The notes under the pieces: generated by a model | Databases searched by the model: none | Told to the model about the DNA's origin: nothing | The model's input: only the letters and a program-made list of their open reading frames with translations | Assembly: GCA_019090225.1 (NCBI GenBank) | Contig: JAHRWI010000367.1 | Location: forward strand, 1 to 7,274 | Origin: Porticoccaceae bacterium | GTDB taxonomy: Bacteria > Pseudomonadota > Gammaproteobacteria > Pseudomonadales > Porticoccaceae | Reading direction: 5' to 3' | Length of the DNA: 7,274 bases | In this document: positions 1-5,624 of the stretch, piece after piece | How positions within the stretch are numbered: the stretch's first letter is position 1 | How the letters are laid out: each line of letters starts with the position of its first letter | Made by a program: the position numbers and the translations under genes

Positions 1-5
1 CCTTA

Positions 6-38
6 TCGTCGGCAGCGTCAGATGTGTATAAGAGACAG
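6..38 (+). other. Illumina Nextera Read-1 transposase adapter (artefact)
   Basis: These 33 bases match the Nextera Read-1 adapter exactly. The last 19 (20-38) are the Tn5 mosaic end AGATGTGTATAAGAGACAG. This is library DNA left on a contig end, not a real transposon: no transposase or second mosaic end is present. Genomic sequence begins at 39. Bases 1-5 (CCTTA) lie outside the adapter and match bases 40-44, so they may be an assembly leftover and should not be trusted. Confidence 0.97.
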
Positions 39-188
39 ACCTTAGTCGCTAATAATGGGAAGTTACATTGCTGGGGCGGTGGCGGTATTGTCGCAGACTC
101 AAACGCTGAGGATGAATATCAGGAATCCATCACCAAGATCGCCTTGCTTATGGATACACTAAGTAACGAGTCCCCTCACCAACTCTAA
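39..188 (+). CDS. pabB: Aminodeoxychorismate synthase component I, C-terminal fragment
   Basis: This is the last 49 residues of a plus-strand gene ending in TAA at 186-188. Its 5' part is missing because the contig ends in an adapter. The visible peptide contains HCWGGGGIVADS followed by a DEYQES-type segment, which is the conserved C-terminal chorismate-binding signature of PabB. TrpE and other chorismate enzymes end in a GAGVV-DS pattern instead. PabB, with the glutaminase PabA, aminates chorismate to 4-amino-4-deoxychorismate, the step before p-aminobenzoate in folate synthesis. It acts in the cytoplasm. The gene converges on thrH with only 12 bp between stops; I recall thrH and pabB also being neighbours in Pseudomonas aeruginosa, which supports the call. 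The truncation is technical, not a pseudogene. Confidence 0.88.
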   Translation, partial: TLVANNGKLHCWGGGGIVADSNAEDEYQESITKIALLMDTLSNESPHQL

Positions 189-200
189 GGCCCCAGCTGA

Positions 201-818
201 CTATAAAGATAATTCGCGATTGCTGGCTTTAATAAAGGCTTTCTTTAAATCTTCGTAAGTATGCACCGCAGGAAATTGCGGAAATTCAGCAATGACATTA
301 TCCGGCGCACTAAACAAAATACCGGCATCAGCTTCAGCCAGCATGGTGGTGTCGTTGTAGGAGTCACCGGCAGCGATAATACGGTAATAAAGGTTTTTTA
401 GCGCCAATACTGCCTGACGTTTAGGGTTGGCCTGGCGCAGATGATAATTTATAACCCTACCGCTTTCGTCCACCTCAAGCTGATGACAAAGCAAGGTCGG
501 AAAACCCAATTGCCGCATTAAAGGCTGTGAAAACTCATAAAAAGTGTCGGATAAAATAATCACCTGAAAGCGTTCCCGCAACCAGTTTGTGAACTCAACG
601 GCCCCTTCAAGGGGAGTCAAACGGGCAATCACTTTTTGTATTTCGTTAAGACCCAAACCGTGTTTATCAAGAATCTCCAACCTTTGTTTCATCAACACAT
701 CGTAGTCGGGAATATCACGGGTGGTGGCACGCAATTCGTCGATACCGGTTTCTTCAGCAAAGGCGATCCAGATTTCGGGGATAAGAACACCTTCAAGATC
801 GAGGCAGGCAATTTCCAC
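201..818 (-). CDS. thrH: Phosphoserine phosphatase / homoserine phosphotransferase ThrH
   Basis: This 205-residue HAD-superfamily enzyme matches the length and sequence character of Pseudomonas ThrH. That protein dephosphorylates phosphoserine to serine and can transfer the phosphate to homoserine. Motif I is LDLEG (D7 nucleophile, with E9 where most HAD enzymes have Asp, as is usual for ThrH). Motif II is S90 in ILSDT, the motif III lysine is K133, and motif IV is GDSYND with D152 and D156. The start codon is GTG at 816-818, supported by a well-placed AGGAG 8 nt upstream, and the N-terminus MEIACLDLEG is typical of the family. It lies 88 bp downstream of cysB on the same strand and converges with pabB. 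Serine is the precursor of cysteine, which fits the CysB neighbour. The gap to cysB is AT-rich and may hold a promoter, but I cannot pick one. Confidence 0.93.
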   Translation of the reverse strand: MEIACLDLEGVLIPEIWIAFAEETGIDELRATTRDIPDYDVLMKQRLEILDKHGLGLNEIQKVIARLTPLEGAVEFTNWLRERFQVIILSDTFYEFSQPLMRQLGFPTLLCHQLEVDESGRVINYHLRQANPKRQAVLALKNLYYRIIAAGDSYNDTTMLAEADAGILFSAPDNVIAEFPQFPAVHTYEDLKKAFIKASNRELSL

Positions 819-826
819 AGAGAAGA

Positions 827-831
827 CTCCT
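827..831 (-). promoter_or_regulatory. Ribosome binding site of thrH
   Basis: AGGAG on the minus strand lies 8 nt before the GTG codon at 816-818. It is the feature that fixes the non-ATG start of thrH. Confidence 0.75.
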
Positions 832-906
832 GGTTAAAGATTAAACGATGGGATAAATTCGAAATAATTCTACTGGTTTCAAATATCCATAAATAACTAA
901 AAATAT

Positions 907-1881
907 CTAGTATTCGGGTAATTCGATGCTTGAAAAGAATTCCTCAAGCTTTTCTCTAGAGCTTATTGTGCAGGCTTCATCAACGATATCGCGATTAAGA
1001 TGGGGCGCGAAACGTTCGATAAAGTCGTACATAAAACCCCTTAAATACGTACCACGGCGAAAGCCGATACTGGTAATACTCGGTTTAAACAGGTGTTTGG
1101 CTTCCAGCGCGACCAAGTCGCTATCCTGCTCGGCGTCATAGGCCATGTGAGCAACGATGCCAATACCCAGGCCCAGGCGAACATAGGTCTTGATGACATC
1201 GGCGTCGGTAGCAGTGAACACGACTCTCGGCTTCAAGTCTTTGACACGGAAGGCCTCGTCAAGCTTCGAGCGGCCTGTAAAGCCAAAAACGTAGGTCACG
1301 ATGGGATATTCGGCGACATCTTCGAGGGACAGTTCGGCAATGCTGGCCAGAGGATGCGTTTTAGGCACCAAAATACAGCGGTTCCATTTGTAGCAAGGCA
1401 TCATCAGTAAGTTCTGAAATAACTCCAGCGCTTCTGTGGCGATGGCAAAATCTACTTCACCGTCGGCAGCAGATTGCGAAATTTGCGCGGGTGTGCCCTG
1501 GTGCATATGCAAGGCAACATCGGGATAGTGCTCTATAAAAGACTCAATAACCGCCGGTAGTGCGTACCTTGCCTGGGTGTGGGTGGTAGCAATTGACAAA
1601 CTGCCTTTATCTGGAGAGCTGTGCTCCTGGGCAAGCTGTTTAATACTTTCAACTTTACCGAGAATTTCCCCAGCAATCTTCATGATTTCTTCACCGCCGG
1701 GCGTCACTCGGGTGAGATGTTTACCGCTACGAGAAAATATCTCAACACCTAGCTCATCTTCGAGCAGACGTATCTGTTTGCTGATACCGGGCTGGGATGT
1801 ATAGAGCGCCTGAGCGGTGACCGAAACATTTAATTCGTGGTGGGCGACTTCCCAGATATACCGTAATTGCTGTAATTTCAT
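907..1881 (-). CDS. cysB: LysR-type transcriptional regulator CysB
   Basis: This protein has 324 residues, the same length as E. coli CysB. CysB activates sulfate assimilation and cysteine biosynthesis genes when sulfur is limiting, using N-acetylserine (from O-acetylserine) as inducer; it often represses its own gene. The N-terminal winged helix-turn-helix spans about residues 1-60, with the recognition region SQPGISKQ at 29-36 and FSRSGKHLTRVTP after it. The effector domain keeps the residues implicated in ligand or sulfate binding in CysB: T100, T102 and Q103 in TTHTQARYALP, T149 in AIATEA, W166, and T202 in GFTGRS. The stretch FTATDADVIKTYVRLGLG (222-239) is diagnostic for the CysB/Cbl group. 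Full length and the MKLQQLRYI start favour CysB over Cbl. The ATG is at 1879-1881; no strong SD is visible before it. It probably has its own promoter in the 112-bp gap after the nucleotidase. Confidence 0.95.
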   Translation of the reverse strand: MKLQQLRYIWEVAHHELNVSVTAQALYTSQPGISKQIRLLEDELGVEIFSRSGKHLTRVTPGGEEIMKIAGEILGKVESIKQLAQEHSSPDKGSLSIATTHTQARYALPAVIESFIEHYPDVALHMHQGTPAQISQSAADGEVDFAIATEALELFQNLLMMPCYKWNRCILVPKTHPLASIAELSLEDVAEYPIVTYVFGFTGRSKLDEAFRVKDLKPRVVFTATDADVIKTYVRLGLGIGIVAHMAYDAEQDSDLVALEAKHLFKPSITSIGFRRGTYLRGFMYDFIERFAPHLNRDIVDEACTISSREKLEEFFSSIELPEY

Positions 1882-1908
1882 ATCGTTATGGCCTAGATAA
1901 CATTGATC

Positions 1909-1920
1909 TAAGAATACTTA
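1909..1920 (-). promoter_or_regulatory. Possible LysR-type operator upstream of cysB
   Basis: TAAG-N4-CTTA is a short inverted repeat that also fits the loose T-N11-A pattern of LysR-type regulators. It lies 28-39 bp upstream of the cysB ATG, where an autoregulatory site would block transcription. CysB autoregulation is known in enteric bacteria. The arms are only 4 bp and the DNA is AT-rich, so chance is a real alternative. Confidence 0.22.
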
Positions 1921-1993
1921 AAGCTATTCCTTTGGAGCATAGACGCTTATTTATAAAGTTGCCAGCCCATTCCCCTAAAAGCAGCCTTCAGAC

Positions 1994-2893
1994 TCACTTC
2001 TCATTAACGATCCCGTGGGGTACATGACCTGTAGCGACATTCTGGCTGGCGGATTCGCAATGCTGGAGCTGATCATCAAAAAACACATCAGCACCATAAG
2101 ATTTCAAGAAGGCACCTTTATCGAGACCGCCAAGAAATAAGGATTCATCAATGCGGATATTCCAGTCCCGCAAGGTGAGCACCACCCTTTCGTGAGCAGG
2201 AGCGGAGCGCGCGGTGACCAATGCGGTTCGTATCGGGCCAGTCTCTGGCGGAAATTCAGCCTGTAATCGATGTAGGGCCTGAAGAAAGTTTTTAAACGGG
2301 CCGCCACTCAGGGGGGTTTTTGCCGCGGCTTTTTCGCTGCGGGAAAAGGCTTCAAGACCTTCACTTTTATAGACGCGTTCGGCTTCGTCTGAAAACAGCA
2401 CCGCATCCCCATCGAAAGCAAAGCGCAGCTCATTGTCATTAGCCCGGGGTTGGGCTGATGCTAGTAGCGTTGCTGCAGCGACACCATGATTCAAAGCATT
2501 GCTAACATCTTCGCCATGGGTCGAAAGAAACAAATGGCAACCAAAAGCACTGACATAACGGTAGGGGCTTTTACCGCCACAAAAAGCCGCACGGGTGATA
2601 TTCAAGCCATGATGTTCGATGGAGTTAAAGATACGCAAACCAGTATCCGCAGAATTGCGTGACAGCAGAATGACCTCGACCCGGGGTTTCTCAAACTGTT
2701 CATTGATGCGCAATAGTTTTTGCACCAGGGGAAAAGCCTCACCGGCATCGAGAGGCTCTGATTCGTGGGCTATTTGATATTGGGAATAAGCGGCCAGGCC
2801 TTTATTTTCAAACACCTGATGGCTTTCACTGAGGTCAAATAAGGCCTGAGATGAAATAGCGATAACCAACTTGTCGTTAAAATCTTCGGCCAA
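1994..2893 (-). CDS. Cytosolic-type 5'-nucleotidase (PF06189 family)
   Basis: This 299-residue protein belongs to the bacterial branch of the cytosolic 5'-nucleotidase I family (Pfam PF06189), HAD-like phosphatases that release phosphate from nucleoside monophosphates in the cytoplasm. The N-terminus LVIAISSQALFDL (9-21) is a family hallmark, followed by EVILLSRNSADTGLRIFNS (73-91). The HAD core is visible as FDGDAVLFSDE (D161 and D163), TARSAP (T227), a lysine in GGLDKG (K259), and FFDDQ (D273 and D274). Length is normal. The start is uncertain. The first usable codon is TTG at 2891-2893, a stop lies in frame at 2939-2941, and no ATG occurs between that stop and the conserved core, so a TTG (or a rare ATT one codon earlier) must be used. 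The SD is weak. It lies 108 bp after the symporter gene, a gap that holds three direct repeats. Substrate preference cannot be read from sequence. Confidence 0.88.
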   Translation of the reverse strand: MAEDFNDKLVIAISSQALFDLSESHQVFENKGLAAYSQYQIAHESEPLDAGEAFPLVQKLLRINEQFEKPRVEVILLSRNSADTGLRIFNSIEHHGLNITRAAFCGGKSPYRYVSAFGCHLFLSTHGEDVSNALNHGVAAATLLASAQPRANDNELRFAFDGDAVLFSDEAERVYKSEGLEAFSRSEKAAAKTPLSGGPFKNFLQALHRLQAEFPPETGPIRTALVTARSAPAHERVVLTLRDWNIRIDESLFLGGLDKGAFLKSYGADVFFDDQLQHCESASQNVATGHVPHGIVNEK

Positions 2894-2916
2894 AATACCG
2901 TCCGCTTTGACTTGTT

Positions 2917-2961
2917 TTATGGGTGACTGATAGCTCAGTTATGGGTGAATTTTATCGGTGA
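2917..2961. repeat. Three 10-bp direct repeats, TTATSGGTGA
   Basis: Copies lie at 2917-2926 and 2939-2948 (both TTATGGGTGA) and at 2952-2961 (TTATCGGTGA, one mismatch). Start-to-start distances are 22 and 13 bp; 22 bp is about two helical turns. The array sits 24-68 bp upstream of the nucleotidase TTG, a promoter-region position, so it could be a multi-site operator. I do not recognise the motif. On the minus strand it reads TCACCSATAA. Confidence 0.6.
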
Positions 2962-3001
2962 ATACGCCAGCTATGCTCAGAAACATTCAGCCCACTGTAG
3001 C

Positions 3002-4339
3002 CTAAGTCTCCTGATCTGCAAACCACTCTCGCGTGAGGCGAAAAACCACCGGGCTGAGCAAGACCAGGGCGATAAGATTGGGTATCGCCATCATCGCATT
3101 CAAGGTGTCGGCGATTAGCCAGGCAATACCCAACCCTTTCACGGCCCCCACGAAAACGGCCAGAGTCCACAGTATCCGGTAGGGAACAATTACTTTGGTG
3201 CCAAACAGAAATTCAGCACAGCGCTCACCGTAATAACTCCAGCCGATAATTGTGGTGAAGGCAAATAACGCCAGGACTACAGCAACAAATTTATCACCCC
3301 AAATCGGCACCACGCTGGCAAAAGCCGATGCAGTCATCGCCGCACCCTGTTCGGTGCCCGTCCAGACATTAGTGACAATTAACGTCAGGCCGGTCAGTGT
3401 GCAAATAATTAGGGTGTCGATAAAAGTACCTAGCATGGCAATACTGCCCTGGCGCACGGGGCTGTCGGTTTTCGCCGCTGCGTGCGCGATAGGCGCACTT
3501 CCCAGACCCGCTTCGTTGGAAAATATCCCTCGCGCCACACCCATCCGTATCGCCACCATCACCGCCGCGCCAGCAAAGCCCCCTTCCGCTGCCGTCGATG
3601 TGAAAGCACTGACAACTATTAGCCCCAAAGCCTGGGGGATCTCGCCAATATGAACCACCAGCACGACACTGCACCCCAGCAAATAGGTCACTGCCATCAC
3701 TGGCACCAGGCTTGATGCCACCCGCGCGATGCTCTTTATGCCGCCTAACAAAACCACGCCAACCAGAACTGCCATAACCCCACCACTCACCAGCTCGGGG
3801 ATATCAAATGACGAAGCCAGCACCCGAGCCACCTCGCTGGCCTGAACAGTATTACCGATACCGAAGCCAGCCAACATACCGAAAATTGCAAACAAGGTGC
3901 CGAGCCATAGCCAACGTTGGCCCAGCCCGCTTTTGATGTAATACATAGGGCCACCGACCTTGCGACCCAAGTCATCGGTTTCTCTATATTCAACTGCTAG
4001 CACAGCCTCGGCGTATTTTGTCGCCATACCAACCAGTGCGGTGCACCACATCCAGAACAACGCACCGGGCCCGCCGATGCCTATAGCGGTGGCCACGCCA
4101 GCGATATTGCCGGTTCCGATAGTCGCAGACAGGGAGGTCATCAGCGCGGAGAATGGGGATATGTCACCGTCATCACGCTGGCCTTCGCCTTTGAGTAATT
4201 GCCGAAAGCCAAAGCCCAGTTTTCTTATGGGTAAAAACCGCAGCCCCACGGTTAACCACAAGCCAGCACCAAGAATAAGACCCAGCATCAGTGGGCCCCA
4301 AACAACACTATTTATTTGTCCAACGATCGTTTCCAACAA
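3002..4339 (-). CDS. Alanine/glycine:cation symporter (AGCS family)
   Basis: This is a 445-residue inner-membrane transporter of the AGCS family (sodium:alanine symporters such as AlsT, DagA and AgcS), which imports alanine or glycine with Na+ or H+. Roughly 10 or more hydrophobic segments alternate with short loops. Family motifs are intact: SLSATIGTGNIAGVATAI (69-86), GGPMYYI (129-135), the signature around GIFSNEAGLGSAPIAHAAA (271-289), GTFIDT (304-309), and WSYYGERC (367-374). Length is normal. The start is TTG at 4337-4339, with GGGAAG 6 nt upstream; a second TTG follows directly and no ATG or GTG lies between these and the upstream stop. It lies 123 bp after dcyD, across two hairpins. 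The family transports both L- and D-alanine in characterised archaeal members, so a D-amino acid substrate is possible but unproven. Confidence 0.92.
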   Translation of the reverse strand: MLETIVGQINSVVWGPLMLGLILGAGLWLTVGLRFLPIRKLGFGFRQLLKGEGQRDDGDISPFSALMTSLSATIGTGNIAGVATAIGIGGPGALFWMWCTALVGMATKYAEAVLAVEYRETDDLGRKVGGPMYYIKSGLGQRWLWLGTLFAIFGMLAGFGIGNTVQASEVARVLASSFDIPELVSGGVMAVLVGVVLLGGIKSIARVASSLVPVMAVTYLLGCSVVLVVHIGEIPQALGLIVVSAFTSTAAEGGFAGAAVMVAIRMGVARGIFSNEAGLGSAPIAHAAAKTDSPVRQGSIAMLGTFIDTLIICTLTGLTLIVTNVWTGTEQGAAMTASAFASVVPIWGDKFVAVVLALFAFTTIIGWSYYGERCAEFLFGTKVIVPYRILWTLAVFVGAVKGLGIAWLIADTLNAMMAIPNLIALVLLSPVVFRLTREWFADQET

Positions 4340-4345
4340 TGCGTA

Positions 4346-4351
4346 CTTCCC
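4346..4351 (-). promoter_or_regulatory. Ribosome binding site of the AGCS symporter
   Basis: GGGAAG on the minus strand lies 6 nt from the first of two tandem TTG codons. It supports the TTG at 4337-4339 as start; no ATG is available before the conserved sequence begins. Confidence 0.5.
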
Positions 4352-4417
4352 GTTTATTTTTATTGAGTGTCGATGGTATTAAGCTTAGCCAGGTTCCGTG
4401 AGCAGATTCCTTTGACC

Positions 4418-4436
4418 AGGCTCCTACAAGGAGCTT
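4418..4436. repeat. Short hairpin between dcyD and the symporter gene
   Basis: GCTCC (4420-4424) and GGAGC (4430-4434) form a perfect 5-bp stem around TACAA. On the minus strand, the direction of flanking transcription, it is not followed by a U-run, so it is a poor Rho-independent terminator. The minus reading TTGTAGGAGC resembles the start of Pseudomonas REP elements, but no full REP pair is present. It could protect the 3' end of the dcyD transcript or reduce read-through. Confidence 0.45.
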
Positions 4437-4443
4437 TCTATTA

Positions 4444-4475
4444 CCAGACTCATGCTGCGAGCTTATGAGACCTGG
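4444..4475. repeat. Interrupted inverted repeat overlapping the dcyD stop
   Basis: Paired blocks are CCAG/CTGG, CTCAT/ATGAG and GCT/AGC around a GCG loop, with small bulges, about 12 base pairs in all. The dcyD stop (4463-4465) is inside the stem. No U-run follows on the minus strand. With the hairpin at 4418-4436 it forms a two-hairpin 3' structure that may stabilise or attenuate the message towards the symporter gene. Confidence 0.45.
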
Positions 4476-5497
4476 GGTTTAAGGAAATCACGTTGTGCTA
4501 ACAGGCCAAAGATACCGCCGGTGTGGACAAAGACAATATCAGATTGCCCAGCAAATTCTCCCTGCCTGATTTTTTCTATCATTCCATGGAAAGCTTTGCC
4601 AGTGTATACCGGGTCTAAAATCAAACCTTCCAATGCGGCGAGCTCACGAATGACAGTAAACACCGCCTCATCTGCCTGGGCATAACCTGGCCCGACAAAG
4701 CGATCATCTACATGGACGGGAATGGCTTGCGGATCAAGAGGGATAGAATACAGGCTCTGCCAGGCAATAATATCGGCCCGAACTTTGTTTTGAAAATAAT
4801 CTGCGTTATCACAAACCGCGATACCAAGCACTGTGGCATCAAAATTGTAAAGTGCTACCCCCGCACTTAAACCAGCTTGTGTACCACCCGAACCGGTTGC
4901 GTGAATGATGGTCTGGGGCTTAATACCAGCCGCTTCAAAATCAGTTGTTAATTCTGGAATGCAGTGAACATATCCCCAGACGCCGGTGCCATCACTCGCA
5001 CCGGTTGGAATTGAATAGGCTTTGTTGCCCTGCGCCTGATAATACTGAGTCCAATGCTCAAATAAAGCCGGCAAATTCCTCTGGAATTCCTTCTTGTCAT
5101 AACGGGACACATTTGCGCCTGCGAGATAATCGAGAAATAAATTACCTTCAGGAATGGCAGCATCAAGATTATTCGCCACTCCATCAACGGTGCCTTCGTT
5201 ACGCAAAATCAAATGTACTTTGAGTCCGAGCTGAGCACCGAGTAATGCGGTAGCTCGACAATGATTTGACTGGAGACCACCGCAGGTAATCAGCGTATCG
5301 CAGCCCTGCTCCAGAGCACGAGCGAGACTGAATTCGAGCTTGCGGATTTTATTGCCACTAACCGCGCAATCTGTCAGATCGTCTCTTTTAACCCAGATTC
5401 TCGGCCCACCGAGTTGCTCGGAGAGCCGGTCAAGAGGCTGGAGTGGCGTGGATAAACGAGCCAGAGATAAACGAGGTGGGTATGCAATGCTATCCAT
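4463..5497 (-). CDS. dcyD: D-cysteine desulfhydrase (ACC deaminase-like PLP enzyme)
   Basis: This 344-residue fold-type II pyridoxal-phosphate enzyme belongs to the D-cysteine desulfhydrase / ACC deaminase family. D-cysteine desulfhydrase converts D-cysteine to pyruvate, H2S and ammonia in the cytoplasm. Visible sites are the Schiff-base lysine K50 in SGNKIRKLEF, the QSNHCRA segment (76-82, with S77), the phosphate-binding loop TGSGGTQAG (201-209), and Y298 in DPVYTGKAFHG. Two positions that separate the activities point to desulfhydrase. ACC deaminases have Glu after the tyrosine and Leu before the GG pair near the C-terminus; here these are T299 and T327 (VHTGG). Related D-amino acid or L-cysteate lyase activity cannot be excluded. 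The ATG at 5495-5497 has GAGAGG 5 nt upstream, and that region is tandemly duplicated. Neighbours are yajC upstream and an AGCS transporter downstream. Confidence 0.87.
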   Translation of the reverse strand: MDSIAYPPRLSLARLSTPLQPLDRLSEQLGGPRIWVKRDDLTDCAVSGNKIRKLEFSLARALEQGCDTLITCGGLQSNHCRATALLGAQLGLKVHLILRNEGTVDGVANNLDAAIPEGNLFLDYLAGANVSRYDKKEFQRNLPALFEHWTQYYQAQGNKAYSIPTGASDGTGVWGYVHCIPELTTDFEAAGIKPQTIIHATGSGGTQAGLSAGVALYNFDATVLGIAVCDNADYFQNKVRADIIAWQSLYSIPLDPQAIPVHVDDRFVGPGYAQADEAVFTVIRELAALEGLILDPVYTGKAFHGMIEKIRQGEFAGQSDIVFVHTGGIFGLLAQRDFLKPQVS

Positions 5498-5500
5498 TTA

Positions 5501-5524
5501 AACCTCTCACCTGAACCTCTCACC
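5501..5524. repeat. Tandem 11-bp repeat carrying the dcyD ribosome binding site twice
   Basis: AACCTCTCACC occurs at 5501-5511 and again at 5514-5524, a 13-bp period. On the minus strand each copy reads GGTGAGAGGTT and contains a GAGAGG Shine-Dalgarno core. The copy nearer the gene is 5 nt from the ATG at 5495-5497 and is the functional candidate; the distal one is too far for that start. A slippage duplication is the simplest explanation. Confidence 0.75.
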
Positions 5525-5537
5525 CGGCTTTCGATGG

Positions 5538-5556
5538 CTTGTAAGTTAGCTACAAG
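5538..5556. promoter_or_regulatory. Inverted repeat CTTGTA-N7-TACAAG upstream of dcyD
   Basis: Perfect 6-bp arms (5538-5543 and 5551-5556) are separated by 7 bp, 19 bp overall, the size of a typical dimer-binding operator. It lies 41-59 bp upstream of the dcyD ATG, in the 127-bp gap after yajC where a dcyD promoter should be. I cannot assign a regulator or a convincing -35/-10 pair. Confidence 0.4.
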
Positions 5557-5624
5557 TTGTCGGCGGTTCGTAATTTATCAGCTGCTGACAAGATAACCCG
5601 CAGTATCCGCTAACTCGGCATCAA

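Noticed and set aside
6..38. Tn5-like mosaic end as a mobile element
   Set aside because: It is part of a complete commercial adapter, at a contig end, with no transposase or partner end.
39..188. pabB fragment as a pseudogene or as TrpE
   Set aside because: The truncation coincides with the adapter junction, and the GGGIVADS-type ending belongs to PabB rather than TrpE.
3369..3674. Minus-strand open frame inside the symporter gene in another frame
   Set aside because: Gly/Arg/Cys-rich shadow of the real frame with no family resemblance.
3252..4382. Plus-strand open frames opposite the symporter gene (3252-3653 and 3960-4382)
   Set aside because: They are antisense to a clear AGCS transporter, show low-complexity Ala/Thr/Pro translations without any domain, and have no supporting SD.
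4463..5497. ACC deaminase (acdS)
   Set aside because: The Glu and Leu positions that mark ACC deaminases are both Thr here.
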